Origin: Croceivirga lutea | GTDB taxonomy: Bacteria; Bacteroidota; Bacteroidia; Flavobacteriales; Flavobacteriaceae | Assembly: GCF_014235875.1 (NCBI RefSeq) | Contig: NZ_JACJUK010000001.1 | Location: 620,001 to 684,000 of the forward strand | DNA length: 64,000 nt | Reading direction: 5' to 3' | In this document: piece after piece, positions 43,270-52,435 of the stretch | Numbering within the stretch: position 1 is the first letter of the stretch | Layout of the letters: each line of letters opens with the position of its first letter | Notes under the pieces: generated by a model | Seen by the model: only the letters and a program-made list of their open reading frames with translations | What the model was told of the DNA's origin: nothing | The model's database searches: none | Translations under genes and position numbers: made by a program

Positions 43270-45810
43270 ATGCGTAAAGCAAACGCTCTTTTTACACTAT
43301 TTTTTTTAGTAGTACTAGGCCTAAGTGCCCAAAATACTCATGTTAAAACTTCTGCAGAGATTCATCATGAGATTCAGAAACTTAACTTTTTAGGAACCGC
43401 ATTATACGTTGCTGCACACCCAGATGATGAAAATCAACGAATGATTTCTTATTTGGATAATAATCTAAAAGCAAGAACAGTATATCTTTCAATTACAAGA
43501 GGAGATGGCGGTCAAAATTTAATTGGTCCAGAATTAAAAGAATTATTAGGTGTATTACGAACTCAAGAATTATTACAAGCCAGAAGTATTGATGGTGGGG
43601 AACAACGATTCACTAGGGCAGTTGATTTTGGATATTCAAAACATCCAGATGAAACTTTAGAAATTTGGGATAAAGAAAAAGTATTGTCAGATGTTATTAG
43701 AGTTATAAGAGAAATAAAGCCAGATATTATAATAAATAGATTTGACCATAGAAGCCCTGGATCAACGCACGGCCATCATACCTCCTCGGCTATGTTAAGT
43801 TATGAAGCTTTTGATTTATCAAATAATAATAATGTATATCCTGACCAGCTAAATACGTTGGCACCTTGGCAACCTAAGAGAATATTTTTCAACACATCTT
43901 GGTGGTTCTATGGTAGCCGAGAAAAATTTGAAAATGCTGACAAGTCAAATCTTTCTGCAGTCGATATTGGTGTTTTTTATCCTGAATTAGGTTTGTCTAA
44001 TAATGAAATTGCCGCAATGGCGCGTAGTCAACATAAATGTCAAGGATTTGGACAATTAACCTCTAGAGGCTCAACAGAAGAATATCTAGAGTTTTTAAAA
44101 GGAGAACCACTACAAAACAAGTCAAATTTATTTGAAGGCATTACTACCACTTGGAGCAGAGTTAAGGGTGGTGAAGAAATTGGGGCTATTTTAAATGAAA
44201 TTGAAGAAAACTTCAACTTTTCAAATCCTGCTATACACCTTAAAAAATTGACTGAAGCTTATCAATTACTTCAAAATATTGAAGATGAACACTGGAAAAA
44301 ATTAAAATCAAAACATTTAAAAGATATAATTCTTTGGTGTGGGGGCATTTATTTAAATGCTAATCCTGCTCAAGCAGCGGTAATTCCAGGGGACTCTTTA
44401 CAATTGGCTATTGAAATTTTAAACAGAAGTAATGCCCCAGTAACACTGAATAGAATAGCTTTAAGTGATGGATTGTTCTCTAAAATGTACAATACAGACT
44501 TAAAAGAGAATCAAAAAATAAATTTTGATATTCAGTTAAAAACCGCAAAAAAAATGGCATATACATCTCCTTATTGGCTAGAGGAAAAAGGAGATTTAGG
44601 AGTATACAAAGTAACCAATGAAAACCTTATTGGTTTACCAGAAACACCAGTAGCTATGACAGCTACATTTTCATTAAATGTCGACGGAATAAAAATAGAT
44701 TTTGAAAAACCAGTAGTTAGAACATTTTCAAGACCCGACAAAGGAGAGCTTAATGAACCTTTTGTAATGCTTCCAGAAATTACCTTGTCTTTTAATGAAG
44801 ATGTGTTTGTTTTTTCTGATGATTCTTCAAAAAAGCTTGAGGTACAGTTAAAACCAGGTAGAGATAATGTACAAGGTTACCTAAAACCACAATTACCCGA
44901 AGGCTGGGTAGCTAACCCAAAAGAAATACCGTTTTCAAATATCAAGAAAGGTGACCTTAGAAGCTTTTATTTTGAAATAACTCCGCCAGAAAATGAAAGT
45001 ATTGGCACCATAGCTGTTATGGCTGAAATTGATGGAAAAACCTTCTCAAAATCTTTGGTAGAAATTGAGTATGACCATATTCCAAAACAATCTGTTTTAT
45101 TACCAGCGGAAGCCAAAATAGTTCGATTAAACATTAAGAAAGAAGGAGAGCTAATAGGGTATATCGCGGGAGCTGGTGATAAAGTACCAGAAAGTTTAGC
45201 TCAGATTGGATATACCGTTGAGACTATTGATGTTGATAACCTACAATTAAGTCAACTATCTAAATACGATGGTATAGTTATGGGTATACGCGCATATAAC
45301 GTTGTGGAAGCCCTAAAGTTTAAACAAGCAATTTTATTAGAATACGTAAAAAATGGAGGCAATTTAATTGTACAGTACAACACGGCCAATAGATGGCGAG
45401 GCCAATTTGAAAATATTGCACCATATTCTTTAACTATTTCTAGAGATAGAGTTACTAATGAATTTGCAGAAGTAGAGTTTATTGCCCCTACTCATCCGTT
45501 AGTTAATTATCCTAATAAAATTGAAGTATCTGATTTTGACAATTGGGTTCAAGAAAGAGGGCTATATTTTCCAAATGAATGGGGTAAAGAGTTTACACCT
45601 ATTTTTGCAATGAATGATAAAGGTGAAAGTCCTAAAAAAGGAAGTCTTTTAGTGGCCCCTTATGGTAAGGGAAACTATATATATACAGGACTTAGTTTTT
45701 TTAGAGAATTGCCAGCAGGAGTACCAGGTGCATATAAATTATTTGCAAACATGCTGTCAATTGGGCTTTCATCAAACAATACTAACACTAATGGCAAAGG
45801 AAGACCATAG
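43270..45810 (+). CDS. secreted PIG-L family deacetylase
   Basis: This 846-residue exported protein has a signal peptide ending at GLSAQ (residue 21) and an N-terminal PIG-L/LmbE zinc deacetylase domain with AAHPDDE (H50, D52, D53), ITRGDGGQNL and the later metal-binding HGHHTSS. About 550 further residues form beta-rich modules with a final region (SKYDGIVMGIRAYN...GGNLIVQYNT) resembling a glutamine-amidotransferase-like or ThuA-like fold. Family members deacetylate N-acetylglucosamine-containing compounds. It is followed by a tiny membrane protein and a sodium-solute symporter, suggesting external deacetylation coupled to uptake, which is inference. Confidence 0.88.
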   Translation: MRKANALFTLFFLVVLGLSAQNTHVKTSAEIHHEIQKLNFLGTALYVAAHPDDENQRMISYLDNNLKARTVYLSITRGDGGQNLIGPELKELLGVLRTQELLQARSIDGGEQRFTRAVDFGYSKHPDETLEIWDKEKVLSDVIRVIREIKPDIIINRFDHRSPGSTHGHHTSSAMLSYEAFDLSNNNNVYPDQLNTLAPWQPKRIFFNTSWWFYGSREKFENADKSNLSAVDIGVFYPELGLSNNEIAAMARSQHKCQGFGQLTSRGSTEEYLEFLKGEPLQNKSNLFEGITTTWSRVKGGEEIGAILNEIEENFNFSNPAIHLKKLTEAYQLLQNIEDEHWKKLKSKHLKDIILWCGGIYLNANPAQAAVIPGDSLQLAIEILNRSNAPVTLNRIALSDGLFSKMYNTDLKENQKINFDIQLKTAKKMAYTSPYWLEEKGDLGVYKVTNENLIGLPETPVAMTATFSLNVDGIKIDFEKPVVRTFSRPDKGELNEPFVMLPEITLSFNEDVFVFSDDSSKKLEVQLKPGRDNVQGYLKPQLPEGWVANPKEIPFSNIKKGDLRSFYFEITPPENESIGTIAVMAEIDGKTFSKSLVEIEYDHIPKQSVLLPAEAKIVRLNIKKEGELIGYIAGAGDKVPESLAQIGYTVETIDVDNLQLSQLSKYDGIVMGIRAYNVVEALKFKQAILLEYVKNGGNLIVQYNTANRWRGQFENIAPYSLTISRDRVTNEFAEVEFIAPTHPLVNYPNKIEVSDFDNWVQERGLYFPNEWGKEFTPIFAMNDKGESPKKGSLLVAPYGKGNYIYTGLSFFRELPAGVPGAYKLFANMLSIGLSSNNTNTNGKGRP

Positions 45811-45907
45811 TTCAAAATACATTTGGAAAAAAGAATATACCCTTGTTCTTGTGTTAAACGCCCTTTATATAATCGCGTTTTATTTTATAATGAAGGGAAA
45901 TAGCTAA
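45791..45907 (+). CDS. 38-residue single-pass membrane protein
   Basis: This short gene overlaps the end of the PIG-L gene by 20 bases and stops two bases before the symporter start. The product begins MAKEDHSSKYIWKKEY, a charged cytoplasmic-looking segment, followed by one hydrophobic helix (TLVLVLNALYIIAFYFIM) and KGNS. Its position with tight overlaps between two clearly co-transcribed genes and a sensible membrane-protein composition argue that it is real. It may be a small subunit of the symporter, similar to the accessory peptides of some sodium-solute transporters. Confidence 0.7.
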   Translation: MAKEDHSSKYIWKKEYTLVLVLNALYIIAFYFIMKGNS

Positions 45908-45909
45908 CT

Positions 45910-47613
45910 ATGGAAACTCTTGATTGGATAATTCTTCAGGTTACATTAGTTTCTATTGTTGTCTATGGGGTATGGAAAACTAGAGGTAGCAAAAGTGTTG
46001 ATGATTACGTTCTTGGCGGCAATGATGCTAAGTGGTGGACTATCGGCCTTTCTGTAATGGCAACTCAAGCCAGTGCCATTACATTTTTATCAACTCCCGG
46101 TCAAGCTTTTCATGATGGTATGGGGTTTGTGCAATTCTACTTTGGATTGCCTTTAGCCATGATAGTCATTTGTATGGTATTTATACCTATTTATAAAAAT
46201 TTAAAGGTATTTACAGCCTATGAATTGTTAGAAAAAAGATTCGATTTAAAGACGAGAACCTTAACTGCTATTCTGTTTTTAATTCAACGTGGATTAGCTG
46301 CAGGCATTACCATTTTTGCACCTTCAATAATACTATCAGCCGTTTTAGGGTGGGATTTAAGAACACTAAACATAATAATTGGGGTGCTAGTTATTATCTA
46401 TACGGTTTCTGGTGGAACAAAAGCCGTAAGCGTGACCCAAAAACAACAAATGTTTGTAATTCTTTTGGGAATGTTTTTTACGTTCTTTTTTATTCTAGGT
46501 AGTTTACCCTCTGATATTTCTTTTTCAGAAGCTTTAAAAATTGCAGGGGCAAATGAAAAGCTAAACATTCTCAATTTTGATTTTGACACCAAAAACAGAT
46601 ATACATTTTGGAGCGGAATTACTGGTGGGTTCTTTTTAGCCCTCTCCTATTTTGGTACAGACCAAAGTCAAGTACAACGTTATCTATCGGGTAAAAGCAT
46701 AAGAGAAAGTCAGTTAGGGCTAATTTTTAATGGCCTACTTAAGATACCACTTCAATTTTTTATACTGTTGGTTGGTGTAATGGTATTTGTCTTCTATCAG
46801 TATAATTCATCACCTATTAATTTTAATCCGGCTGCAACAGAAGCAATAGAAAATTCTGAATTTAAAGAAGATTTTGTAATTCTTGAAAATGAACACAATG
46901 CTATTTTGAGAGAAAAGCGCATGGTTAAAAATGATTTCTCTACGGCGCTTAATCTTAAAGATTACGATGCTATTGAACAAGCCAGATTAGAAATGGTTTC
47001 GCTTAATGAAAAAGAAGAACAAAATAGACAAGCGGCGAGAGTACTTATCGAAAAAGCAGACCCGGTTATTGAAACTAATGACAAAGATTATGTGTTTATT
47101 CATTTTATATTAAACAATTTACCTAAAGGCCTTATTGGACTTTTATTAGCGGTAATTCTTTCTGCAGCAATGTCTTCCACAGCTTCAGAATTGAATGCTT
47201 TAGGTACTATTACCGCATTAGATTTATATAAACGAAACGTAAAAAAAGACCTTACTCAAAAGCATTATGTAAACGCGAGCAAAGCATTTACTCTTCTTTG
47301 GGGTATAATAGCTATTTTAATTGCCTGTGTAGCAAATTTGTTTGATAATTTAATACAGTTGGTAAATATTATTGGTTCTATATTTTATGGCAACGTATTA
47401 GGCATATTTTTACTAGCCTTTTTTATAAAATTCGTAAAAGGTAATGCAGTTTTTATTGCGGCCATATTCACCCAGGTTATTGTGATTATAGGATGGTATC
47501 AAGACTGGATGTCTTATTTATGGCTTAATGCATTTGGTTGTAGTTTGGTAATTCTTATTGCTATCTTAATTGAAGGTTTTGATAGAATGATGAAAGGAGT
47601 TCAAGAAAACTAG
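45910..47613 (+). CDS. sodium:solute symporter (SSS family)
   Basis: This 567-residue polytopic transporter has about thirteen helices of the LeuT-like SSS fold. Family landmarks are DYVLGGNDAKWWTIGLSVMATQASAITFLSTPG at the start, the region GGTKAVSVTQKQQMF, and LLAVILSAAMSSTASELNALGTI. Unusually, about 100 hydrophilic, charged residues (roughly 305-395) with coiled-coil character are inserted between two late helices. The substrate is not predictable, but the operon with a PIG-L deacetylase suggests an amino sugar or a product of deacetylation. Confidence 0.9.
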   Translation: METLDWIILQVTLVSIVVYGVWKTRGSKSVDDYVLGGNDAKWWTIGLSVMATQASAITFLSTPGQAFHDGMGFVQFYFGLPLAMIVICMVFIPIYKNLKVFTAYELLEKRFDLKTRTLTAILFLIQRGLAAGITIFAPSIILSAVLGWDLRTLNIIIGVLVIIYTVSGGTKAVSVTQKQQMFVILLGMFFTFFFILGSLPSDISFSEALKIAGANEKLNILNFDFDTKNRYTFWSGITGGFFLALSYFGTDQSQVQRYLSGKSIRESQLGLIFNGLLKIPLQFFILLVGVMVFVFYQYNSSPINFNPAATEAIENSEFKEDFVILENEHNAILREKRMVKNDFSTALNLKDYDAIEQARLEMVSLNEKEEQNRQAARVLIEKADPVIETNDKDYVFIHFILNNLPKGLIGLLLAVILSAAMSSTASELNALGTITALDLYKRNVKKDLTQKHYVNASKAFTLLWGIIAILIACVANLFDNLIQLVNIIGSIFYGNVLGIFLLAFFIKFVKGNAVFIAAIFTQVIVIIGWYQDWMSYLWLNAFGCSLVILIAILIEGFDRMMKGVQEN

Positions 47614-47639
47614 ACATTAAATCAAAATTGAAAATAAAA

Positions 47640-47663
47640 AACCCTAGCCGTAAAGCTAGGGTT
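47640..47663 (-). terminator. intrinsic terminator between convergent genes
   Basis: AACCCTAGC and GCTAGGGTT form a 9-base stem with a 6-base loop. On the minus strand it is followed by TTTTTATTTTC, terminating the DUF2911 gene. The T-run on the plus strand is poorer, so it serves the symporter operon less well. Confidence 0.8.
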
Positions 47664-47687
47664 CTGTTTTGTAAGGGTAATTACAAC

Positions 47688-48533
47688 TTACATTGCACCC
47701 CATTCTTTTAAAGAATCCTTATTCATTTTAATATAGTCAGCATTACCCGCAGTTTCCGCAGCTGCTAACGATTTTTTAGCAATAGCTATAGCACCTTTTT
47801 TATCACCAGCAGCGGCATAGATTAAAGACTGCTGACGTAATTGCCAAAATTGAGGCTTATCTGTCATACTCATTGCTTTGTCTATCCACTCTTTAGCTTG
47901 TTTGGCATCTTTACCTTCAGCTAAATAATAAGTAGCAGCGGCATAGTATTCCCCAAAACCAGGCCCGCTCAAAGCTTTGTCTATAGCTGTAGAAACCTTT
48001 TTCTCTGTTGGCACTGTAAATGGTACACCAACATAGGCTTTTTCCCACATAATACCTAGAACAGCTTCACTAGAGGTAATATCATCAACTGTGATGGTGA
48101 AAGATTCAATGTTCATAGGAATTTCTTGAACATCAACCGTTACTCTTGCGGCTACTTTGGTTTCGTCTAATTTAGCAGGAGCACCACCACCCTGATATTC
48201 AGTATAAAAAATAACTTCCCAAGTATTTGGTTGTGGAATAGAAAAGATAGCGTATGTACCAGCTTTTAAGTCTTTACCAGCAACTTTTACATCATCACTA
48301 AATGTTACTGCTGTTCTAGCGTTTGCACCAGTTCTCCATAATTTGCCATAAGGAACTAAATCCCCGTAAATGGTTCTGCCACGCATGGCAGGTCTTGAAT
48401 ATTCTACAGATACATCTGTTAAACCAACAACTTGGGTTAAAGTTGCTGCCGGGCTAGGTGCTGGTGTTTGCAGCTGAGCTGAAACTAGAGCAAAAGAAAA
48501 TGCTACAGCCACAAAAAGGATTACTTTTTTCAT
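47688..48533 (-). CDS. DUF2911 domain protein, secreted
   Basis: This 281-residue exported protein has a signal peptide ending at FALVSAQ (residue 19). The DUF2911 domain follows (VEYSRPAMRGRTIYGDLVPYGKLWRTGANARTAVTFS), a beta-rich module common in Bacteroidetes and of unknown function. The C-terminal third is helical and TPR-like (FGEYYAAATYYLAEGKDAKQAKEWIDKAM). It is a single-gene transcript with a TAGTTTTG promoter element upstream and a strong terminator downstream. A periplasmic location is likely. Confidence 0.9.
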   Translation of the reverse strand: MKKVILFVAVAFSFALVSAQLQTPAPSPAATLTQVVGLTDVSVEYSRPAMRGRTIYGDLVPYGKLWRTGANARTAVTFSDDVKVAGKDLKAGTYAIFSIPQPNTWEVIFYTEYQGGGAPAKLDETKVAARVTVDVQEIPMNIESFTITVDDITSSEAVLGIMWEKAYVGVPFTVPTEKKVSTAIDKALSGPGFGEYYAAATYYLAEGKDAKQAKEWIDKAMSMTDKPQFWQLRQQSLIYAAAGDKKGAIAIAKKSLAAAETAGNADYIKMNKDSLKEWGAM

Positions 48534-48564
48534 TATCAGTGTTTTTAATTTGAATGTTAGAAAA

Positions 48565-48572
48565 CAAAACTA
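48565..48572 (-). promoter_or_regulatory. -7 promoter element for the DUF2911 gene
   Basis: The minus strand reads TAGTTTTG, matching TAnnTTTG, 31 bases before the ATG at 48533. I see no clear -33 box. Confidence 0.5.
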
Positions 48573-48619
48573 CTGATATTGCTATCCCAGATTTGTTAAG
48601 AAACCCTTAAAAACAAAAC

Positions 48620-49777
48620 CTAATTTTTTACAAACGGTTTAGACAAAAACCCATCTTTAAGACTAAAACTTAAAAAATAAATGGAAGGAGATAATGTTGA
48701 TATATCAACAGATTCTTGAGGCATAAATTCTAGCGGTCTATACCAAACACGCTGCCCGCTAATATTGTAAATGGCAAGACCAAAAATAGGCTCACTAGTA
48801 TTTAATTGAAAGTTGAGTTGATTGGAACCAAATTCCTTAAACAATAATAATGCTTCTTGTTGATCCTCTGGCAACTCTGGTGTTTCTTCATTTTCTTCTT
48901 CCTCCTCATTAAATTCTGTATCAAGAGTAAAATAGTAGAGTTGGGCTGGTGAATTAATATTTGGTGAAGTTCGATTAAATGTTTCAGAAGAGACATAGAA
49001 CTTGTTATTCGTAAAATTCACAATACTTTCCACTTGGGCAAAACCAATATCTAAGCTAGTTTTAGCCTTAGCACCATTGAATATGGTATCTGTTTGCACC
49101 TCTTCAATTTTAACGAAAAAAGGAGTTAAAAAAGTGGTGTATGCTGACAAATACAACTCGTTGGTTGCTGCATTAAAGTCTGCACCGGTAACCAAACCAT
49201 TAACATCATAAGAATCTTTACGCTTAGCAAGGTATTGACCTGGCGTCTTGGGCAATTTATAAGCAACTGTACCATTATTTACCCACTGTTTAGTCAAAAT
49301 TAAAAGACTATCATTTTGAACAGTCAACGCCTCGGCATCCCAATCTGTTTGTTCTGAGGTTAGAAAAATTTCTTGGTCCTCATAAGCAAAATCAATTCTA
49401 TCAGCATTTACCGTTGTACTAGATAAAAATTCGCTTTTTAAAACTCTTAAAATAGCTAAATCTCTTCGGTCGCCATTATTGTTTCCAAAATCACCAATGT
49501 AAATGTAGTTATCATCTTGTGCAATATCTTCCCAATCTATTTGGCTCTCATTCTGTATCTCAACCGTTCTTGTAACCTGTAAACTAGTTGTATCTAACTC
49601 ATACAAAACTGGAGCATCACCAGAATCATTATGCGTAATTACTTTATCGCCTATCAAAATTAAACCCGAACTTTCTGGTAGTTCAGCTGGCAAATTACCT
49701 AAGGAGATAATATCTGATTGACCAATTGCCCCAGAAAAAAAGAATACGAAAAAGATGGTGATAAAATTATTCTTCAT
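48620..49777 (-). CDS. secreted beta-propeller-like protein with T9SS sorting domain
   Basis: This 385-residue protein has a signal peptide (ending SGAIGQ) and a mature domain of repeated beta strands such as ITHNDSGDAPVLYELDTT, DWEDIAQDDNYIYIGDFGNN and LYLSAYTTFLTPFF, suggesting a propeller. After a glutamate-rich linker (EEEEENEETPELPE) the last about 75 residues, with FGLAIYNISGQRVWYRPLEF...LSPSIYFLSFSLKDG and a basic-ended KPFVKN, resemble the type A C-terminal sorting domain of the type IX secretion system. It is therefore likely to be exported across the outer membrane and displayed or released. Function is unknown. Confidence 0.82.
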   Translation of the reverse strand: MKNNFITIFFVFFFSGAIGQSDIISLGNLPAELPESSGLILIGDKVITHNDSGDAPVLYELDTTSLQVTRTVEIQNESQIDWEDIAQDDNYIYIGDFGNNNGDRRDLAILRVLKSEFLSSTTVNADRIDFAYEDQEIFLTSEQTDWDAEALTVQNDSLLILTKQWVNNGTVAYKLPKTPGQYLAKRKDSYDVNGLVTGADFNAATNELYLSAYTTFLTPFFVKIEEVQTDTIFNGAKAKTSLDIGFAQVESIVNFTNNKFYVSSETFNRTSPNINSPAQLYYFTLDTEFNEEEEENEETPELPEDQQEALLLFKEFGSNQLNFQLNTSEPIFGLAIYNISGQRVWYRPLEFMPQESVDISTLSPSIYFLSFSLKDGFLSKPFVKN

Positions 49778-49842
49778 TTTTTATATCAATACCTATAAAA
49801 CGAAAGATAGTATTAGAATGTTATCTGTAATGAATTAATTTT

Positions 49843-49872
49843 TGTTTAACTTTTTTTATTATTAATTAAACA
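49843..49872. promoter_or_regulatory. inverted TGTTTAA repeat upstream of the photolyase operon
   Basis: TGTTTAA (49843-49849) and TTAAACA (49866-49872) are perfect inverted half-sites 23 bases apart, just upstream of the -7 box at 49883. A TTTGTTTAACT element including the left half-site also occurs upstream of the BLUF gene. It is a possible activator or repressor site; in AT-rich DNA chance is a real alternative. Confidence 0.4.
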
Positions 49873-49882
49873 CTATTACTTT

Positions 49883-49890
49883 TACCTTTG
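49883..49890 (+). promoter_or_regulatory. -7 promoter element for the SRPBCC-SDR-photolyase operon
   Basis: TACCTTTG matches TAnnTTTG and ends 13 bases before the ATG at 49904. A canonical -33 box is not evident, which would fit a promoter relying on an upstream regulator. Confidence 0.6.
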
Positions 49891-49903
49891 TTAAAATCAA
49901 TAA

Positions 49904-50395
49904 ATGAAAATATACCGACTACAAGCTAAGCAAGGATTACCAATTTCCAAAGAGAAGGCATGGAAGTTTTTATCTGACCCAAAGAACTTAAAAGAAATTA
50001 CGCCTGAACATATGGGTTTCACTATACTATCAGGAACAGATAGACCTATGTATCAAGGTCAAATAATTCAATACATTGTAAAACCGTTTCCTGGTTTTAG
50101 CACAAAATGGGTCACAGAAATTACACATGTTAAAGAAGGTGAATACTTTGTTGATGAACAACGTTTTGGACCTTACAGTCTATGGCACCATAAGCATTTT
50201 ATTACTGAAATTGATGGTGGAGTTTTAATGGAAGATATCATTGATTACAAACTGCCGTTAGGATGGTTGGGTCAATTAGCTCACCCTTTATTGGTTAAAA
50301 AACAATTACAGACAATATTTAAATATCGTGAGTCAAAATTAATGGAACGTTTTGGCCAAATTAACGATGTATCAACAGAAATAAAATTCCAATAA
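49904..50395 (+). CDS. SRPBCC family (START-like) protein
   Basis: This 163-residue soluble protein has the helix-grip START/Bet v1-like fold; it opens with LPISKEKAWKFLSDPKNLKEITPEHMGF, the hallmark of coenzyme Q-binding or cyclase/dehydrase-type SRPBCC proteins, and contains DIIDYKLPLGWLGQLAHPL near the end. Ligand and role are unknown. It is the first gene of a transcript with an SDR enzyme three bases downstream and a photolyase after that. SRPBCC genes next to photolyases are a recurring arrangement in bacteria, so a role in light or UV response is plausible. Confidence 0.88.
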   Translation: MKIYRLQAKQGLPISKEKAWKFLSDPKNLKEITPEHMGFTILSGTDRPMYQGQIIQYIVKPFPGFSTKWVTEITHVKEGEYFVDEQRFGPYSLWHHKHFITEIDGGVLMEDIIDYKLPLGWLGQLAHPLLVKKQLQTIFKYRESKLMERFGQINDVSTEIKFQ

Positions 50396-50398
50396 GAA

Positions 50399-51091
50399 AT
50401 GACAAAAAATATATTATTGATAGGTGGTTCTCATGGTATTGGCTTTGAAATAGCCAAAAAATTACATGAAGAAAATACAGTTTATGTAGCCTCTAGAACC
50501 AATGAAAAGTTAGGCAATTTAGATGTTAATTACATCAACTTTGATGCCATTACAGACACACTTGACGAGAACGATATGCCCGATGAAATTCACGGTTTTG
50601 TCTATTGTCCAGGAAGTATAAACCTAAAACCCTTTAAAATGCTTTCTATAAATCATTTTAAAGAAGACATGGAGATTAATTTCTTTGGGTTGGTAACTGC
50701 ATTAAAATCAGTTATTTCTAGAATGGCAGAAGGTTCTAGTATGGTTTTTTTTAGTACTGTTGCCGTAAATACTGGTATGCCTTTTCACAGCAGTATTGCC
50801 GCGGCAAAAGGGGCCGTTGAAGGATTTGCAAAATCTCTTGCCGCTGAATATGCACCAAAAATTAGAGTTAATTGTGTGGCCCCATCATTAGTAGATACCC
50901 CTTTAGCTGGGCGCTTATTAAACAATGATAAAAAGCGTGAACAAATGGCAGAGCGTCACCCCTTAAAAAGGTTTGGAAAACCGGAAGATATCGCAAATGT
51001 TACGGTGTATTTATTAGGCGATGAAAGTTCTTGGATTACTGGTCAGATTATTGGCGTTGACGGCGGTATATCTACTTTAAATGTAAACTAG
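50399..51091 (+). CDS. SDR family oxidoreductase (photolyase-associated)
   Basis: This 230-residue short-chain dehydrogenase has the cofactor motif LIGGSHGIGFEIAKKL at the N-terminus and the catalytic serine in VFFSTVAV. At the position of the usual YxxxK the sequence reads HSSIAAAKGAVEG, so the tyrosine is replaced by serine (SIAAAK) although the lysine is kept. The C-terminal SSWITGQIIGVDGG is standard. The missing tyrosine makes normal carbonyl reduction doubtful. The stop codon shares one base with the GTG start of the photolyase gene. Confidence 0.87.
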   Translation: MTKNILLIGGSHGIGFEIAKKLHEENTVYVASRTNEKLGNLDVNYINFDAITDTLDENDMPDEIHGFVYCPGSINLKPFKMLSINHFKEDMEINFFGLVTALKSVISRMAEGSSMVFFSTVAVNTGMPFHSSIAAAKGAVEGFAKSLAAEYAPKIRVNCVAPSLVDTPLAGRLLNNDKKREQMAERHPLKRFGKPEDIANVTVYLLGDESSWITGQIIGVDGGISTLNVN

Positions 51092-52395
51092 TGGCAGAGA
51101 AAATAAATGTATTTTGGTTTCGAAGAGATTTGCGTTTAGAAGATAATGTAGGGCTACATCATGCACTAAAAGGAGATTTGAGCGTACTACCAATTTTTAT
51201 TTTTGATACTGAAATTTTGGACCATCTTCCAGAAGATGATGCAAGAGTTACCTTCATTTATGAAACCCTTCAACACCTACGTAAAACGCTTCAAGATAAA
51301 TATGATAGTTCAATAGCAATTTATAATGGTAAACCACTTAAAATATTTAAAACCTTAATTGAGGAACATGCCGTTGAAACGGTCTTTACCAACCATGATT
51401 ATGAGCCATACGCAAAAGAAAGAGATACCACGGTTGCTGATGTTCTAAAGAAAAATAACATTGGTTTCAAAACTTTCAAAGACCAGGTAATTTTTGAAAA
51501 AAATGAAGTTGTAAAAGATGACGGTGACCCCTATGTGGTTTATACTCCCTACATGCGCAAATGGAAAGAAAACTTTAACCCCTCCACACATCTAATTGAT
51601 TTTAAATTAAATAGCAGCAATTTTATTGAACATACACGATTACCAAATTTAAATTTGTCAGATTTAGGTTTTAAGAAATCATCTATCAAAATTCCAGACT
51701 ATACGGTAACTAAAGACCTAATTGAAAACTATGAGGATACCAGAAACTTTCCTGCTAAAGATCCAGGAACCTCTAGGTTAGGACCGCACTTACGCTTTGG
51801 AACGGTAAGTATTCGTAAAATGGTTAAAAAAGCAATCGATTCAGAAAATGAAGTTTTCTGGAGTGAACTTATTTGGAGAGAGTTCTTTATGCAAATACTT
51901 TGGCATTTTCCAAAAACGGTTGATAATGCCTTTAAACCCAAGTATGATAGAATAGAATGGATAAATAACGAAAAGCAATTTGACCAATGGAAAAATGGTA
52001 AAACTGGTTATGAATTTGTTGATGCCGGCATGAGACAATTAAATGCCACGGGTTATATGCATAACAGAGTTCGCATGCTTGTAGCTAGTTTTTTATGTAA
52101 GCATTTACTCATAGATTGGCGTTGGGGAGAAGCTTATTTTGCTGAAAAATTATTGGATTATGAAATGGCCAGTAATGTAGGTAATTGGCAATGGGCAGCA
52201 GGCAGCGGAGTCGATGCAGCACCTTATTTTAGAATTTTCAACCCCATTACTCAAATAGATAAATTTGATAAGAATAGAAACTATATCAAAAAATGGGTTA
52301 AAGAAGTTGACTCAGCATCATATCCAGATAAAATTGTAGCACATAAAGAAGCACGTGAACGTTGCTTAGAAACTTACAAAAAAGCCTTAGACTAA
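51091..52395 (+). CDS. deoxyribodipyrimidine photolyase
   Basis: This 434-residue FAD enzyme of the photolyase/cryptochrome family has the N-terminal antenna domain (FWFRRDLRLEDNVGLHHAL) and the C-terminal FAD-binding domain with TSRLGPHLRFGTVSIR, WSELIWREFFMQIL, GYEFVDAGMRQLNATGYMHNRVRM and LLDYEMASNVGNWQWAAGSGVDAAPYFRIFNP. The tryptophans of the electron-transfer chain appear present, so it is probably an active light-driven repair enzyme for cyclobutane dimers. The start is GTG, sharing one base with the preceding stop codon. A cryptochrome role is an alternative. Confidence 0.92.
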   Translation: MAEKINVFWFRRDLRLEDNVGLHHALKGDLSVLPIFIFDTEILDHLPEDDARVTFIYETLQHLRKTLQDKYDSSIAIYNGKPLKIFKTLIEEHAVETVFTNHDYEPYAKERDTTVADVLKKNNIGFKTFKDQVIFEKNEVVKDDGDPYVVYTPYMRKWKENFNPSTHLIDFKLNSSNFIEHTRLPNLNLSDLGFKKSSIKIPDYTVTKDLIENYEDTRNFPAKDPGTSRLGPHLRFGTVSIRKMVKKAIDSENEVFWSELIWREFFMQILWHFPKTVDNAFKPKYDRIEWINNEKQFDQWKNGKTGYEFVDAGMRQLNATGYMHNRVRMLVASFLCKHLLIDWRWGEAYFAEKLLDYEMASNVGNWQWAAGSGVDAAPYFRIFNPITQIDKFDKNRNYIKKWVKEVDSASYPDKIVAHKEARERCLETYKKALD

Positions 52396-52435
52396 TCTTT
52401 TGTACATTAGAGTATTCAACTAAATAACTTTAAAA

